Assembly: GCF_900496995.4 (NCBI RefSeq)
Contig: NC_044005.1
Span: 19,411,363 to 19,475,362 of the forward strand
DNA length: 64,000 nt
Source of the DNA: Aquila chrysaetos chrysaetos
Taxonomy: Eukaryota > Chordata > Aves > Accipitriformes > Accipitridae
Direction of reading: 5' to 3'
Part shown: in pieces, positions 38,301 to 51,150 of the stretch
Numbering within the stretch: position 1 is the first letter of the stretch
Layout of the letters: every line of letters starts with the position of its first letter
Notes under the pieces: model-generated
The model's input: only the letters and a program-made list of their open reading frames with translations
Told to the model about the DNA's origin: nothing
Databases searched by the model: none
Made by a program: the position numbers and the translations under genes

Positions 38301-41300
38301 GTTGAAAGGACTTACCATCTCTTCATGTCAGAGCAATGTGACTGATGACCCTGACAGTGTCACACCCACAGAAGCTCATCAATTATACTGAAAATTCATA
38401 CGTGCATAGACATTTCAATTCCCACACAGATCACTTATGCAGTCTTCCTTGATATTTTATTTAAGGTGTGATATTTCAAGAATATTCAGGATTTCCCGAC
38501 TACTTCCAATTAAATGCACTTTCTTCATGAAACATCCTCAATTTTCAGACATTTCTGCTGGAGCTGTAGTTGCTTAACTACTCAGAAAATAGGCATAAAA
38601 CAGAGACAGATTTGTTTGCTTGGTCATACAAAGAAAGGGCTAATACAAAGTAGTTGGAAAGACAGATGTTTTCTTGGCAAGTCTATTCTCAAACATCAAC
38701 AGCTCTCCCCCCCCCCCCCCAAATCCCTTACCAGCTACAATAGTAAAATCGGCTTCAACATCACAAGCTATAACATCTCCATTTTTTATGTGCTTCTTTA
38801 CAGCATCTTTTACTTTGCCCATTCCTAATTCATTTCCTCCATCTCCAACACCTTTATTAAAAGAGAAAAAGACGAAGTGAGTACGAACCCAGCATATAAC
38901 TAACAATCCATTTAGAAAGCATCCATTGCCTTCCCCAGAGCCTCTGTGAAATTCATAGCTCAATACGAGATGATTAATCCTTTTTAATCAAAAGTGTCTA
39001 AAACCGGAACACTGTGAATGAAATGGCTGAAAGCATCACCTATCACATGCTAACCTGTAAGGGTATATATGTGATGCATGCTGTACTGGTGCACGCAAAA
39101 GAAATCAAAATTGTCAAGTGCTCATGAACTGCAGACAGAATTAAGATAGATAGTAAATTTTGCTTATGGAAGGCCTTAAACAACGAGTGTTCTATACAAT
39201 GCATTATCATAAGTACATTAGCACAAATAGAGAAAGAAGATAGAAAAATGAATCCAAAATAAACCTGCAAAATTAGCCTATGATTCTATAATAAAGCAAG
39301 CATAGAAAACTTTGGCTTTTACAAGCTTTAATTAAAAAAAGAGATTAAAAGTAGCAATTATTGCAGAAAGATAAACAAACATATATGTAAGGACTTTGGC
39401 AGAAGTAGGATGACTTACTGCACAGGCAATCTATTTTACACAGATGACTATCATTGCACCACAGCATACAAAGAGCCCAACCCTGTGTACTATTACTGTT
39501 TTCATTTTTTTCTAGTAATTTATGAAAAAAAATAGCTTTTAAAAAATTTTATTTCAAAGTGTTCTTATATTCAGGGTATGGGGCCTTGATTTTTGTTGGT
39601 CAAATAGAAACACTACGTATTTGTCTCAGTGATTTCAGTAAAATCAATGGGACTTATGTAATTTCAGGAAAATTCTGGGCAAACCTATGTTTGGGACATA
39701 AAATTGTTAGATGTCATTCAGAGATCTGGAGATGAGGATAACACATAAACTAGCAGCTTACATGAAAGCTGGATAGTACCTCTAGTCTCTCACCAACGTA
39801 TAAAAAAACCTGCAAAAAAAATCCATCTATTTGAATGGAAATTAACATCTCCCTTTCACCTGTTAGTCTAAATGGCATCTTCTCAAGTTTGAAGATTTTA
39901 TAGAAAATTCCTAGTTAATGTCTGTGAAACAGAGCAGTGAAGAGCTCCAAGTCCTCACTGCAATGTAGCATATTTGAATTTGAAATGTGACTGTGCTCTA
40001 ATGCATAGCATGTGTTACAGGAGAGACATTACAGTATTTATAATTTATACTTCAAGCTCTGAAAATTGATAAATTTAACACTTTTAGTAACTGCATAAAT
40101 ATCTCACATAAGTCTGTAGCAAATTTCTTCTTTAAGTGAAATTGGAAGTTATTTCTCAGTAGCAATTTTTTAGTCCTTAAGTCTATATAGTCAAGGGGAG
40201 AGTAACTGAGTGAGTGACACGTAACTTACATAAAAGGATTTGCCATGGAACAGCTAATCTTTTTTCCTATCTGCTTTAATAATCTTGTCACATTTATTTC
40301 GGTGTTTGGATTTAATGGTGCTTTCTAAAATCTGTTTGTTGGTAGTACTTTTCAAATAGGTAAAGACATAATTACGGTGCCTCTGTCATCATACATAAAT
40401 ATGGTAGTTACTACTGTTTTGTAAGAATCCACAGAATCTTTCGATTTTTCTTATATTCAAAATCTAAAATTTTGCTTTTAATGTTCTTTAAAAAGGCTAG
40501 AATGAGTTACTGCCCTTTGAAGATCGTCAACAGTTTCTTTAACTGAAAGATACTAATCTGTTGCTCAGGGTTTTTTGTATCAGCCTTGCTTTGCTGAAGT
40601 CCTTGCTTTTTTGAAATTCCTGTCACCAGGATGGTTATACAGTTAGTAGATATACTGCTGTGGATGGATCCCATTAGCATTACACTGGGAGGAAAAGAAC
40701 ACCACACCAAAAATTTTCCTGTACCATCTGTTTTCTTCTTCCTCTACACATTGGCAGAGGATGACATTTTACTGTTGATTTCCAGTGAGATTCACCTGAC
40801 AAAACGCAGCCATCTACACATGAGCTAGTCAGCTAGACTTTAAAAAAGTCAGCAGAGAGAAACAGACCCTTCAAGCATTCAGTTCATCTCACCCTAAGGC
40901 AGACATCTCAAATATAGATGTCTGAAAATAGACAAGATGAATCCTCTTCTCCTAAAGGCCTGAGTGCTTTCCAGGCAGAGGAAAAATAGTTCCATTGGCT
41001 CTTCCAGGCAAATTTTCACTGACTACATTGGTTTCTGAAACTACATTCATGAAAAATGCAGGAAATGTCGTCTTCTGTGCTAAAAATCATTTGTATGAAA
41101 GGGAAACAAGTGTGACCACATTTTTCATGCAGTGCTTTGGAAAGCTTTTCATTAGCTCCTATATAAATAGCATAGAGCTATGTCAGTTGTATGACAGCTG
41201 AAAAAAATAGCATGTGGTTTCAGTAACATCTCTTAATCTTTTATTTCAATCTTTTGTGGAACATAAGTCCTTCCAACCTCAGTCTTTCACATCTTCTTAT

Positions 41301-44300
41301 TTTGTATATTCCTGAAGGTTGCTGCTTACTCCATGACTTTTTATGATAGCGGTACCCATACAATGGCAGGCATTGTTCATGATTTGTCTGTGGTCAGACT
41401 CCTAGATCAGTTCTTTTAAACACAGATCTTGTTTTAAATACAAAACTTGACAGCAATTAATCAGCATTTAACAAATGTTCTAATATTTCCCCTCTCTACC
41501 TACTAATGCAGTACTTCTTGCCACTGAGCACACTATATAAAGACTTCTGTAAGGCTGAAAACTTGATCTTTCTAGTATCCTTTCCTAATCTATAAAGTTG
41601 AGTACTCCACCCTAATGGGTGCTGTACAATATTTGCATTTTATTTTGAACTAGACATATGCCTCCAAGTTCCTACTGACCATGAAGAAAGTCAAAGATAG
41701 CCCCACCAGAAAAATTTATCATAATTAGTAGCAATACATTATCATCAGTAATGAGAGACAAGATGTAAAGGCCACAGCCCAGATTCGTGCCTTGTTAAGC
41801 TAGGCTTTGCAGAAAAACACTGAAAAAGCCAACAGCCATCCCAAGAAATTGTAATCAAATTAAAAAACAGACACAAAAAGTTAGTGTGATAAACAAAATA
41901 AGAAATGTTAACTAGGTAACAGACAATGTAAGAAAAAAATTACATTGTTTTTCTATAGATACTTAATTAGCTCTCCAGCGTAGAATATCCATGTGCTCAA
42001 ATTCCATGGGAGATCAGAGCAGATAACTTCATTGTCTTTTGAAGCCTATGACCTGTTAAATCATTTTCTATGCAGACATCTCTTTAGAGAAAATTAACAG
42101 CAAAGGGACACAGTGAATCTGGATAACTGCTTCTTTTCTTCTTATTCACAAGCTCGTGGTATTTTTAATTAACAACATTTCATAGTATATTTGAATATTT
42201 AGAGAATGTTTAAAACAAACTAAATTCTCCTGAACAGATTCAAATTCCCACTCTGCAGAACACGCCAAACTCCACCAAATCAATAATATACTTTGAGCTG
42301 CCCTGGGAGATATTTTAAGAAATGGAGGTATTTTTATTAAAGGAATCAGGATGTGATGTTACATAAGTAGCTGGAGAGACCAAGTCCTTGTATCAACAGT
42401 CTAAAATCAGGGACAAAGTAATTGAAATTAACTGCAGCAGATAAGGCTCTGAGGCATTTTGCTAAACATCCTTATGAAAGAGAGCTTTTGTTATTCAATC
42501 TTCAGCTTCTCTGCTAAGATTGCCAACAGAGTGCCATCTAGAGTGCTTCTTTTTGAATGTCGAATGTTACTCCTTAGGAATAGGACAAAAATTTGAATTA
42601 AACCTAAGTAAAACATATTACAAGTTTTAAGATAATACAAAAAATACTGGTGAACTCTTCTGCTATACAACTTCTAAATGATTCCAATAAAGTGAAATCA
42701 GACTACACATTATGTCTGCAGGAGCTCTCTAAATTCCATGGAAACATTTGAGAAACATCACTACTGAGAAGTCAAAGTCCCAGTGCTTTTGGTAATACTT
42801 AGGAGTGAGTCCACAGTACTACAAGAAGAAAAAAAGCCAAATCAGCAGACATGTTCTGACGTGACTGAAATCAGCCTGGCATGGACACTTACTTCTGATT
42901 TTGTGACCCTTATTTCTAATTTTGTTTTGAATATTTATATAGATTATATATCTTCTAAATGTGTTTTGGGCCACATAGTGTAGCACAAAGCATTTGATTG
43001 TACAAAGAAGTTGTACAACAATTTTTATGTATCTGGGAATCCTTGATCTATGGCATATTCTTTCAAAACCAGGTACAAGTCAGTTTTCAGGAAAAAAAGG
43101 ACTATCGACAAAAGAGAGGAGCACTGTGTTGACAACAGCACTCTCATTAGACATATTAGTCAATCCTAATGTAGTTTTGACAGGAAGGACAATGTACTCC
43201 TTTAAAGGTTATTATTGTATATGTATATTTTGTTAGAGAAGGCACTATTTTAATAGATGCAAATATGCAATCCCTGCTCAAGAGAATGTACTGCTAAAAG
43301 GCAAGACAAACTAAGATTCTATCCAGACTGCTGTTTTAACACAGGTGTTAAGGTGTAACAATCATAAAAATAACTATAATATTTTAATATGTAATGTTTC
43401 CATTCAGTAGTCATTTGCTTTCTATGCTGCCTTTCACATGTAAAATAAAGAATAAAGTCAGTGTCAAAAACTACTTTTAGAGAAGCATATGTATGCACAT
43501 TGATGTATAGATAATACGCACATCTGGGCTTGCTTTTTTGTCCTTAAATAACTTTGAAATCAACTCTCTTTTTTTTGGTTGTGGGAACCCTTCAATAGAA
43601 ACCTCTAACTTTTCTCCAGCAACAGTCTTTAAACTCAACCACAACAAACAGCTGTAGCCTGCAAACAGTTATTCAGCACCTGCCTCCTGCTCCCCTTGCT
43701 TCCAGTCAGAGTTCCTGTTCTGTGCTTCTCTTGCTTCTGAGAATATAACACAAACTCACACGTACCTGTTGTTGTGATTCCTGGAATGGTTTGTGCAGCT
43801 AAAAATAGTTCATCTATGGGATCCACTAGATGTTTAATGTTAACTTTCCTGGCATTGTAATAATTGCCATCAGCAGCCATCCCAGCACGCTCTATTGCTA
43901 TCAGGTGATCAAATCTGGTTAGAGATGAGTGAAAAAACAGAGGAGAGTAGTTAAAACTGCAATTCTCACATAATGAACTCTTCTGTTGGCTGCTTCTCCT
44001 GTTGTGCTTGGTTCTACTTTTTGATGATTTAGGATTCAAGGTAAAACTTGGATACTGTTTTGTTATTTCTGAATGTAGTTCTCTATAGTTTATTTTCAAA
44101 GGTTAATCTAGTTTCTTTATAGCTTTAGTGCAACTCCCTCAAACCACATTTGCCACCAAGAAATGGAGAAGTTCCTAAAATCCTCCTAACCAGCAATCCT
44201 TTGGGTCAGCCATCTGGCCTTACTCTGTTTCATGTTAAAAAACATAATATCTTGTAAGACATTAGTCTCTCTATATGTTTTCAAAGAATACAAAAAGTGG

Positions 44301-47300
44301 CAAATTAATGATCTTCTAAATCCTTGTCAGTGTAAATATAGTCTCTGCTTAAAGTATATTGCTTGGCAAATGTTCATTTGTTTCTAGTTAGGGAGTTTTT
44401 TGGTTTGCGTCTTCAGATTTGGGGGATTTTTCTTTAAGCCTATGGCTATTTTGCTAGTTATGAAAGTAGACAGATGTACTGCAGATGTCCTAGGTTTTAA
44501 GCAGAATTTTAGTATTCAGTTCTGCCCCTGTATGTTAGAATTAAGTTATTTTGCTTCTGTTTCTCCGATTTTACTGTCAAGAGGTTACTAATTCTGCTGA
44601 ATTACTTAATGTTCTTGTGGGTGTGTACCTACAGTGACTACAGAGACCTTAAACAGGTTAGTTGTCTACTTTAAAGAAACACTTTAGCTTTTTGGGACTG
44701 TGGGATCAACTGAAATAGAAACTGGCTGTAATTATATTATGCATAGCTATAAAACACATTTTTAAAACAATACATAGAAAATGAAGACAGTATCATGCAT
44801 ACAATTATAGCATACACTAACCTGTGGAAAGAAAGGGGAATTGAGTAAGTTGATGAAGCAATACCATAGTGAAAGATCTTTTATTAAAGAGAACAAACTG
44901 AAGGCAACTACATTAAAATGCTTTACAAGGAAAGATCAATAAAAATAAGCAATATATGCCTACTTAAAGGATATGTAAGTTGCCTGTTAAGTAATGAAAT
45001 GTGCACACAGCTACTTAGCAAATTATCCAGTGCATTAACCCTAATCACACACTTTGTATAAATTTGAATTTTTGCCCAATATTGTACACTCAAGAATGCA
45101 TATGCAAACAGTTCAACTCAATATCAAGAAGTGCATGCATATATCTATAATTTTTGCTTTGGCTGCCTAAAGACAATAGGGTGATCACTTTCACACTATT
45201 ACAAACACATGATGTTTTATTAAATCAGATCAGATTCCCCAGTTGTCAGATTTCAGCCAAAGCTCTAGAAAGTGAACACATTCCACAACGCTTTTCCTAG
45301 CTCTTCCACTGACTCTGACATAATACTTCCCCTTTCTGATTTCCTCACTGATTTAAAAACTGGTAAAATAATATAGATTGTGTGTATATGTATCCGTATC
45401 TATGGAATAAGAGCTGAAAAGCTTTTAGAAATTTTTTTGAAGGAAAAGAACTATTGATATATGAATTATAATTTCTTTTTTGTACTCCAGAAATGTATAA
45501 TTGCAGAAGAACATGGAATTCTGTACTCTATGTGTGCTCCAATACCAATGTTTGGCTTCAAAGTTTGTTCTGTTCCTTCCAAGTTTTAAGGATTTACTTG
45601 TAACCGTTATGCCTTCTTAGATCATGGTGATTATTTTTATTATACCTTTACACAGGAGAGGTGTGTGACCCATTCTCAAAAACTGAATACACATACCTAG
45701 GTCTTCCAGGATTCCCATTCTCACACAAAAACATTAAAGCTGAATTAGCATTTTCCCTTTGATAACTCAATAGAGGGACAGGTCTCTTCAGGATTCCTAT
45801 AGGAAAACAAAATACAATTCAGATACTATGTACCTTTTATTTTTTTTTAATGTGTTTTTTAGTAACTTAAAAAAAAAAAAAAAGACAGAACAGTTAGAAT
45901 ACTAAGGACTCAATGCCTTCACATAGTTCCTGATAAGCTCTCTGCATCCTTATTTTAAATTAAACTCTTTTGGATGTTAGTGCTAGTAAATGGGACCTTG
46001 AGATAGAAAACAGGTCTACAAGAATAAGAACAGACATCCAGAATTCATCACAAACAGCTAATCCAGAATCAGAACCCAGAAACATAAGCATTAACTTGAT
46101 GCCAGCTAGGTTGAACAAAATGTCATTGTAGCAATGCTGATCAGAGCTTAGAGGATGAACTCTAGTTCATTTGCTGGAAAAAAAAAAAAAAATCCTGTAC
46201 TAAGCGACACTGAGATTAACTGAAGCAAACCTTGGCTCAAATTGGCAAGCTAAAAACTGAAAAGCTGTGTTTCTTTCTGAAAAGCTGTGTCTTACCTAGT
46301 TGAACAGCCTCTTCAATAATCTTTTTATTCAGATTCATGGCTCTCTGATCTGTTACTATGGCAACCTCTTTCTCCAAGGCCTGCAACATAGCTGCAACAG
46401 CGAGGGCTCCCGGGGGCCCATCATTCTCTTCCGGTGGCTCGTAAGTGAAGTGGGTAGGAAATCCAGTTGTTATCAGCACCGACCGAGCATGGGAGATGGA
46501 CAGACAAGCCTTCAGCAGCTCATCTTGGCAGCGTAGATGAATTATACCCCGGTCTCCTGTAAAAGTGTTTTTAAAGAGAGCAGTGCACTTCAATATATTG
46601 TTCTCCTTTTGAAGTTTCTGTGTGGGTGAACCTGCATATTTTAATGACATAAAATGGGTTTAAAAAAAAAAAAACAAACCGAAAAACCTCTGGTCAAGGC
46701 AGGAATTGGGGTAATTTCCTCAGGAAACCTAGGAAGGTGTAGGATATGAGTAATGAAGATAATGGGCTGTGCTTCCAGGTTAAGAATTTCAGTTAACTGG
46801 ATTCTGAAAATTAGTCTACCTAGCATTTCTAGGTATTAGTGTAAATAGCTTTTTTCTGACAGCTTATTGCATATTGTTTCCTTTCCTTTGGCCCTCTGCT
46901 TTCCTCCGATCTGTGGCGACAGTCATGCTAGACCATGTCCAGCTACCGAAGCTAGATTGCAACTCAAGCATCCCAGATCTTACAGAAGTTTTGATGCAGA
47001 CTTCAGATGAGTAAGCTGGTCCTTTGTCTCTATTTAACCCTATCTGCTTAGGGAAGAGTTAATTCCCAAATAAATTCCACTTAATGAGATGATCAACCAC
47101 TGAAGTGAGGTTTCAGAGACATTGTAAGTTACCAGGGGACTTTATAAACTCAATTAATACAGTGGTATCCAGGTGCGTGCTAAAAGATCTTGTAACATTT
47201 CACATAGAGAAGCATGTTATCTGACCTTGAGAAATGGGTGAATGTTAACAGATGTCTCTTCTCATGGGTCAGTCCCTAAAGAGGCAACACTGTGTTATCT

Positions 47301-50300
47301 GTGTATGTCTTTCATTGTTCAAACACTTCCTATCCCCTCTCCCTTCCCTGGCACTCGGAAACACAGGTTCACAGCGCAGTCCTTTCGATTTACTAGCACT
47401 CCTGAAAATCAAAAATACCAGCATGATGTGCTGATATTCATGGGCTGATAGCGAGAGGTAAGTCTTCACTATTGTTTTCTACCCTCCTCACATCTTCATC
47501 TTTCTCACCTCCCCCCCCCCCCCCCCCCGCACTTTCCCCTTTTTGTCCTCAATATGCCCTTTGCCATTTCTCCCTCTGTTCCTCCAAAATAACGTATGGG
47601 CAATAGACAGATAGTGGACACACAAAAAAGTTCTGAACAAAACTTAAGTAACTGAAGCAGGGAATATTAGTCTCTGAGAAGTGGGGTATATTAACTGAGA
47701 TAAAGTACTGTACTCTCCTTTAGCAATAAAATGAGCTAACTCTTAAGTTAGGTCCTGCATTTCTGCAGAGCATGGCATTGTGCCAAGCTGAACTCCAGAG
47801 AGTGGGAAAAGGAGAGGCCTTGTGAGTAAAAATAAACAGACTCAAACATATGCACACAGCCCAAACCTGGAGCTTGGGAGAGCTGGGCGTAAGCTGTTTT
47901 CCACTACTGCCTACAGAGGATTTCAGAAAATTTATGGGAAACTGAGATCAGAATTTACAGCAGACAGAGGGGACTAATTCAGCATGTATTTTAGGAATGG
48001 TTGCGCTACTCAGTTTGCCTTTATTTCCCTCTCATCTTCCTTGTGCACACATGCAGCCCTACCTCTCAACCTTTTGTGGTGATCAGGTCGCTTTGGTCCC
48101 TCACACAACTCCTCAGTGATGAACATGTCAGCAGAGCTTGATCTAATTCCACCCATCAGAGAGGGATGTTTGAAAAGCATGTGCAACTACTAGAATTTTC
48201 TGGTAGAAGCACAGTAGTCATGAATATATGTAAAGAAACGTGCTACTTACTCAACAGTGAATACCCATGTAGCTGTTATACCAGCATGCTGAGGTGTCCT
48301 GTACTTTACATACCAATTTCAGTTTTATTCAGTAACAGTTCTTATTCCCTGTGGACTCTCCAGTCTGCTGTAAACATCGATGCTTCTGTGTACTTTGAGA
48401 GTTTACAGTCATTGAGATCAGATATTCCGTTACCCATAAGGTTGAATGGTTTTGGCCAGACTCTGACATTAAGTATGGTAACAGACAATGTAAGACCTCG
48501 TTGTATTAACTCACTGTATTCCACAAAGAATTTTTGAAGTCTTAAAATTGCCTTTAGAATCTTACTGTGTTCTTGAACTTTATGAATATCTAAAAAAAGC
48601 AGGATAGGTCATATCTACCTCAGAACAAATCCACTAATGTAAGAGCTTTTTTGTTTTTACCTGGATCTATTCCAATTAGAGTCTCTAGAGTCTTTATCTT
48701 TTGGGCTGCTTCTGCTGACACAATACTATAATGCAGAGGATCTTGAGAAATGCAGTGGACTTGTGGGACTTCTCTTGAGGCTCTGACTGTGACATTGTCA
48801 TTCTTTAGGTCAGTAATGAACATGCAGCCAGGAGAATGAGTAAAAGCTAATGGAGCTCCTAAAATGGGTGAAAAAACTTCAATTAAACATGTTGTTATTG
48901 CAATATATTGAAATATCAGAATGATAAAATCACAAAAAGCTATTTAATTTAACAAAACAAAGTCCCTGCCTGATGACACTTATATCATAAAAATAGGTGA
49001 TATTTTAAGTTACACTGCAGCAATTAATACACTTTGAGAAAGAAATGTATGCATATACATCTGAAAATGTTTTCACTTTTAAAAAAGCTCACGTGGGTAG
49101 TAGAGATCAGGTTTTTCTACAATATCCTCTTTGGTATAAACTTGAGGCAACTTAGCAGCTGAACACTGGTACTCTCCAAGGAAGTCTGTCAGGAATTGGC
49201 AAGTCTGAAAACTGGGTTCAACATGCATGAAGAAATTAGTACATTGACATAAGAACAAATTAATGTTTGCACAGTGTGTTGGTGATATTGTTTCCATAAG
49301 AATAAATTAATTTTCTAGGTTCTAGAGCATTGCTGGAAGCTATAGTGTCTCTCTTGTACCTTTGAATATCCTTGTAATAGTGATACGACAATACTATGTC
49401 AACTACTGCCTGCTGGCTAGGAGTAATGCTTTATAGGATTAAGAAAACGGGGACTAGCATCTCTGTGCAGTGTCTTACTAACCTAGCTAGGAGACCTGTA
49501 AGCTGGCAAGGAATAATGACAAAAGGTGACTAGTAAGCCTTAGCAAAGGGAATCTGAGTGGCATCTAAAACCCTGGTGAACAATAAACTTATTTAGACCT
49601 GACAGTATAGTAGCTCCCTAAGCTGAAAATATTTGCTGTCTTTATACTAATTCCAGAAGTCTTGATCTAGGTTATACTTGATTTGGCAAAATCGGTATGT
49701 TGTTGGATAAATCACAACTGGTATACTTAAACAAGCAAAATCTTACTTTGAAAGGATGGTGAAAAGGAAGGAGATATTTCTTTAACAAGTACATATGTGC
49801 TTGGTCTGTACCAGGTCTGTTGGGACTCTATGGCTAGTTAATTTAAAAGCAGCTGGGGAACATGGTTGTTGAGGTTTAATATATCTCACCAAACCAGGTA
49901 GTAGACAGTATTTTTTGTAAGAAGCTAGCAGATTCATTTAAAGTATAGGTACTAGTGGTATGACAGAATTTTAACTGCCTGGATGAGAAAGGAGCACAGA
50001 AGGATATAAACTGCCAAAAAATTCCTGGAATGCGTTAATGACAACTGGTTTTAATACAGAAAATGAAGAAATAAATAAAAGTAAAAGCCAGTTCCAGGCA
50101 AAGGCAGGACAGACAGCTGCTTTGGGCAATAGATTGTAGAGAGGCTGGCAAATTTTCTCTCTCCTTTCCCTGCAACAAGGATGCACGAGGAAGACAAACA
50201 GAACTGCTGGAGAACACAGGGAAGAGCAGGATTTTCAGCTTGGATTTGGGACTAGAGAAAAGGGATTGTTTGTGAGAAAGAAAAAGAAGTCTCTGCTCTT

Positions 50301-51105
50301 GGTGCTGAACATATTTGCAGCAGGTGTTGAGAGCAGTTTAGATAAACATCTGTAAGGAACCACAAGGATGTAGCAGATCCTGCAAGGAGAGAAGGATGAA
50401 GCAGATGACCTCCCAAAGCTCTCCCAATTATACTGCCTATGAGTACTGAGCTTCTTTTTCAGTAAGAACTAAAATATGAGATTTCATTCCACTCTAGTGA
50501 TTTACAGCAGTATATAATACTGTCACTATGGTTTAATTGCATTTTCTTGCCCTTTGTGCTCATGCCTGTTATAAATGACTGGATAAAGTGCAGGACAGCT
50601 CTGTGCAGAGGACAAAGCTTCATTTATGTAAAGTGTGTCACATTTACTTCGTTTTAGAACAAAATCTAAAAGCTCAAAATTCTTCATGAGAAAATTATGA
50701 ACTCTTCTCCAAGTCAAACGATTTGCTAGCCCTTGACAACATTTTGGAAAGATTTCTGGATGCTTTTTTTTTTTTTTTTTTTTCCTTTTTTCCCTTTATT
50801 ATTGTTTTACTGCAATGTAATACAAAATATTATTTTACAAGGAAGAAGCTTAAAAATTAACGCCTTTAAACTTCTAATTTTTAATAATGCTTAAAAAGGA
50901 TGTTTGGATGCTGCCAGAGCTTTAGATTTCTGCCTTTAAAATACTCAAATGCAAGTGATGAAATTTCAGTAAGAACTTCCTTTAAGTTAAGGCAGACCTG
51001 TATTTTGCAATGGAAAATAGTCCTGCCAAAGGTTTTTTTGTTGTTTGGTCAGGGTGTTTTTTAGCTCACCCTAAAATCAAGCCTGCTAAACAGCCAACTC
51101 AGTCC

Positions 51106-51150
<45 letters not shown>

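Larger units (their letters stand above)
45797..46295 (-). other. DGLUCY: DGLUCY intron 7 (0.5 kb)
   Basis: The shortest intron between coding exons; holds an A15 run, another A run near 45870 and the direct repeat at its 5' end. Confidence 0.85.

Noticed and set aside
43635..44099. A 154-codon minus-strand frame read as one small gene
   Set aside because: It is DGLUCY exon 9 with intron read-through on both sides; the conserved part is exactly 43766-43914.
49079..49297. A minus-strand frame as an extra DGLUCY exon between exons 5 and 6
   Set aside because: It does not match human DGLUCY, and exons 5 and 6 already join in phase with conserved peptide on both sides.
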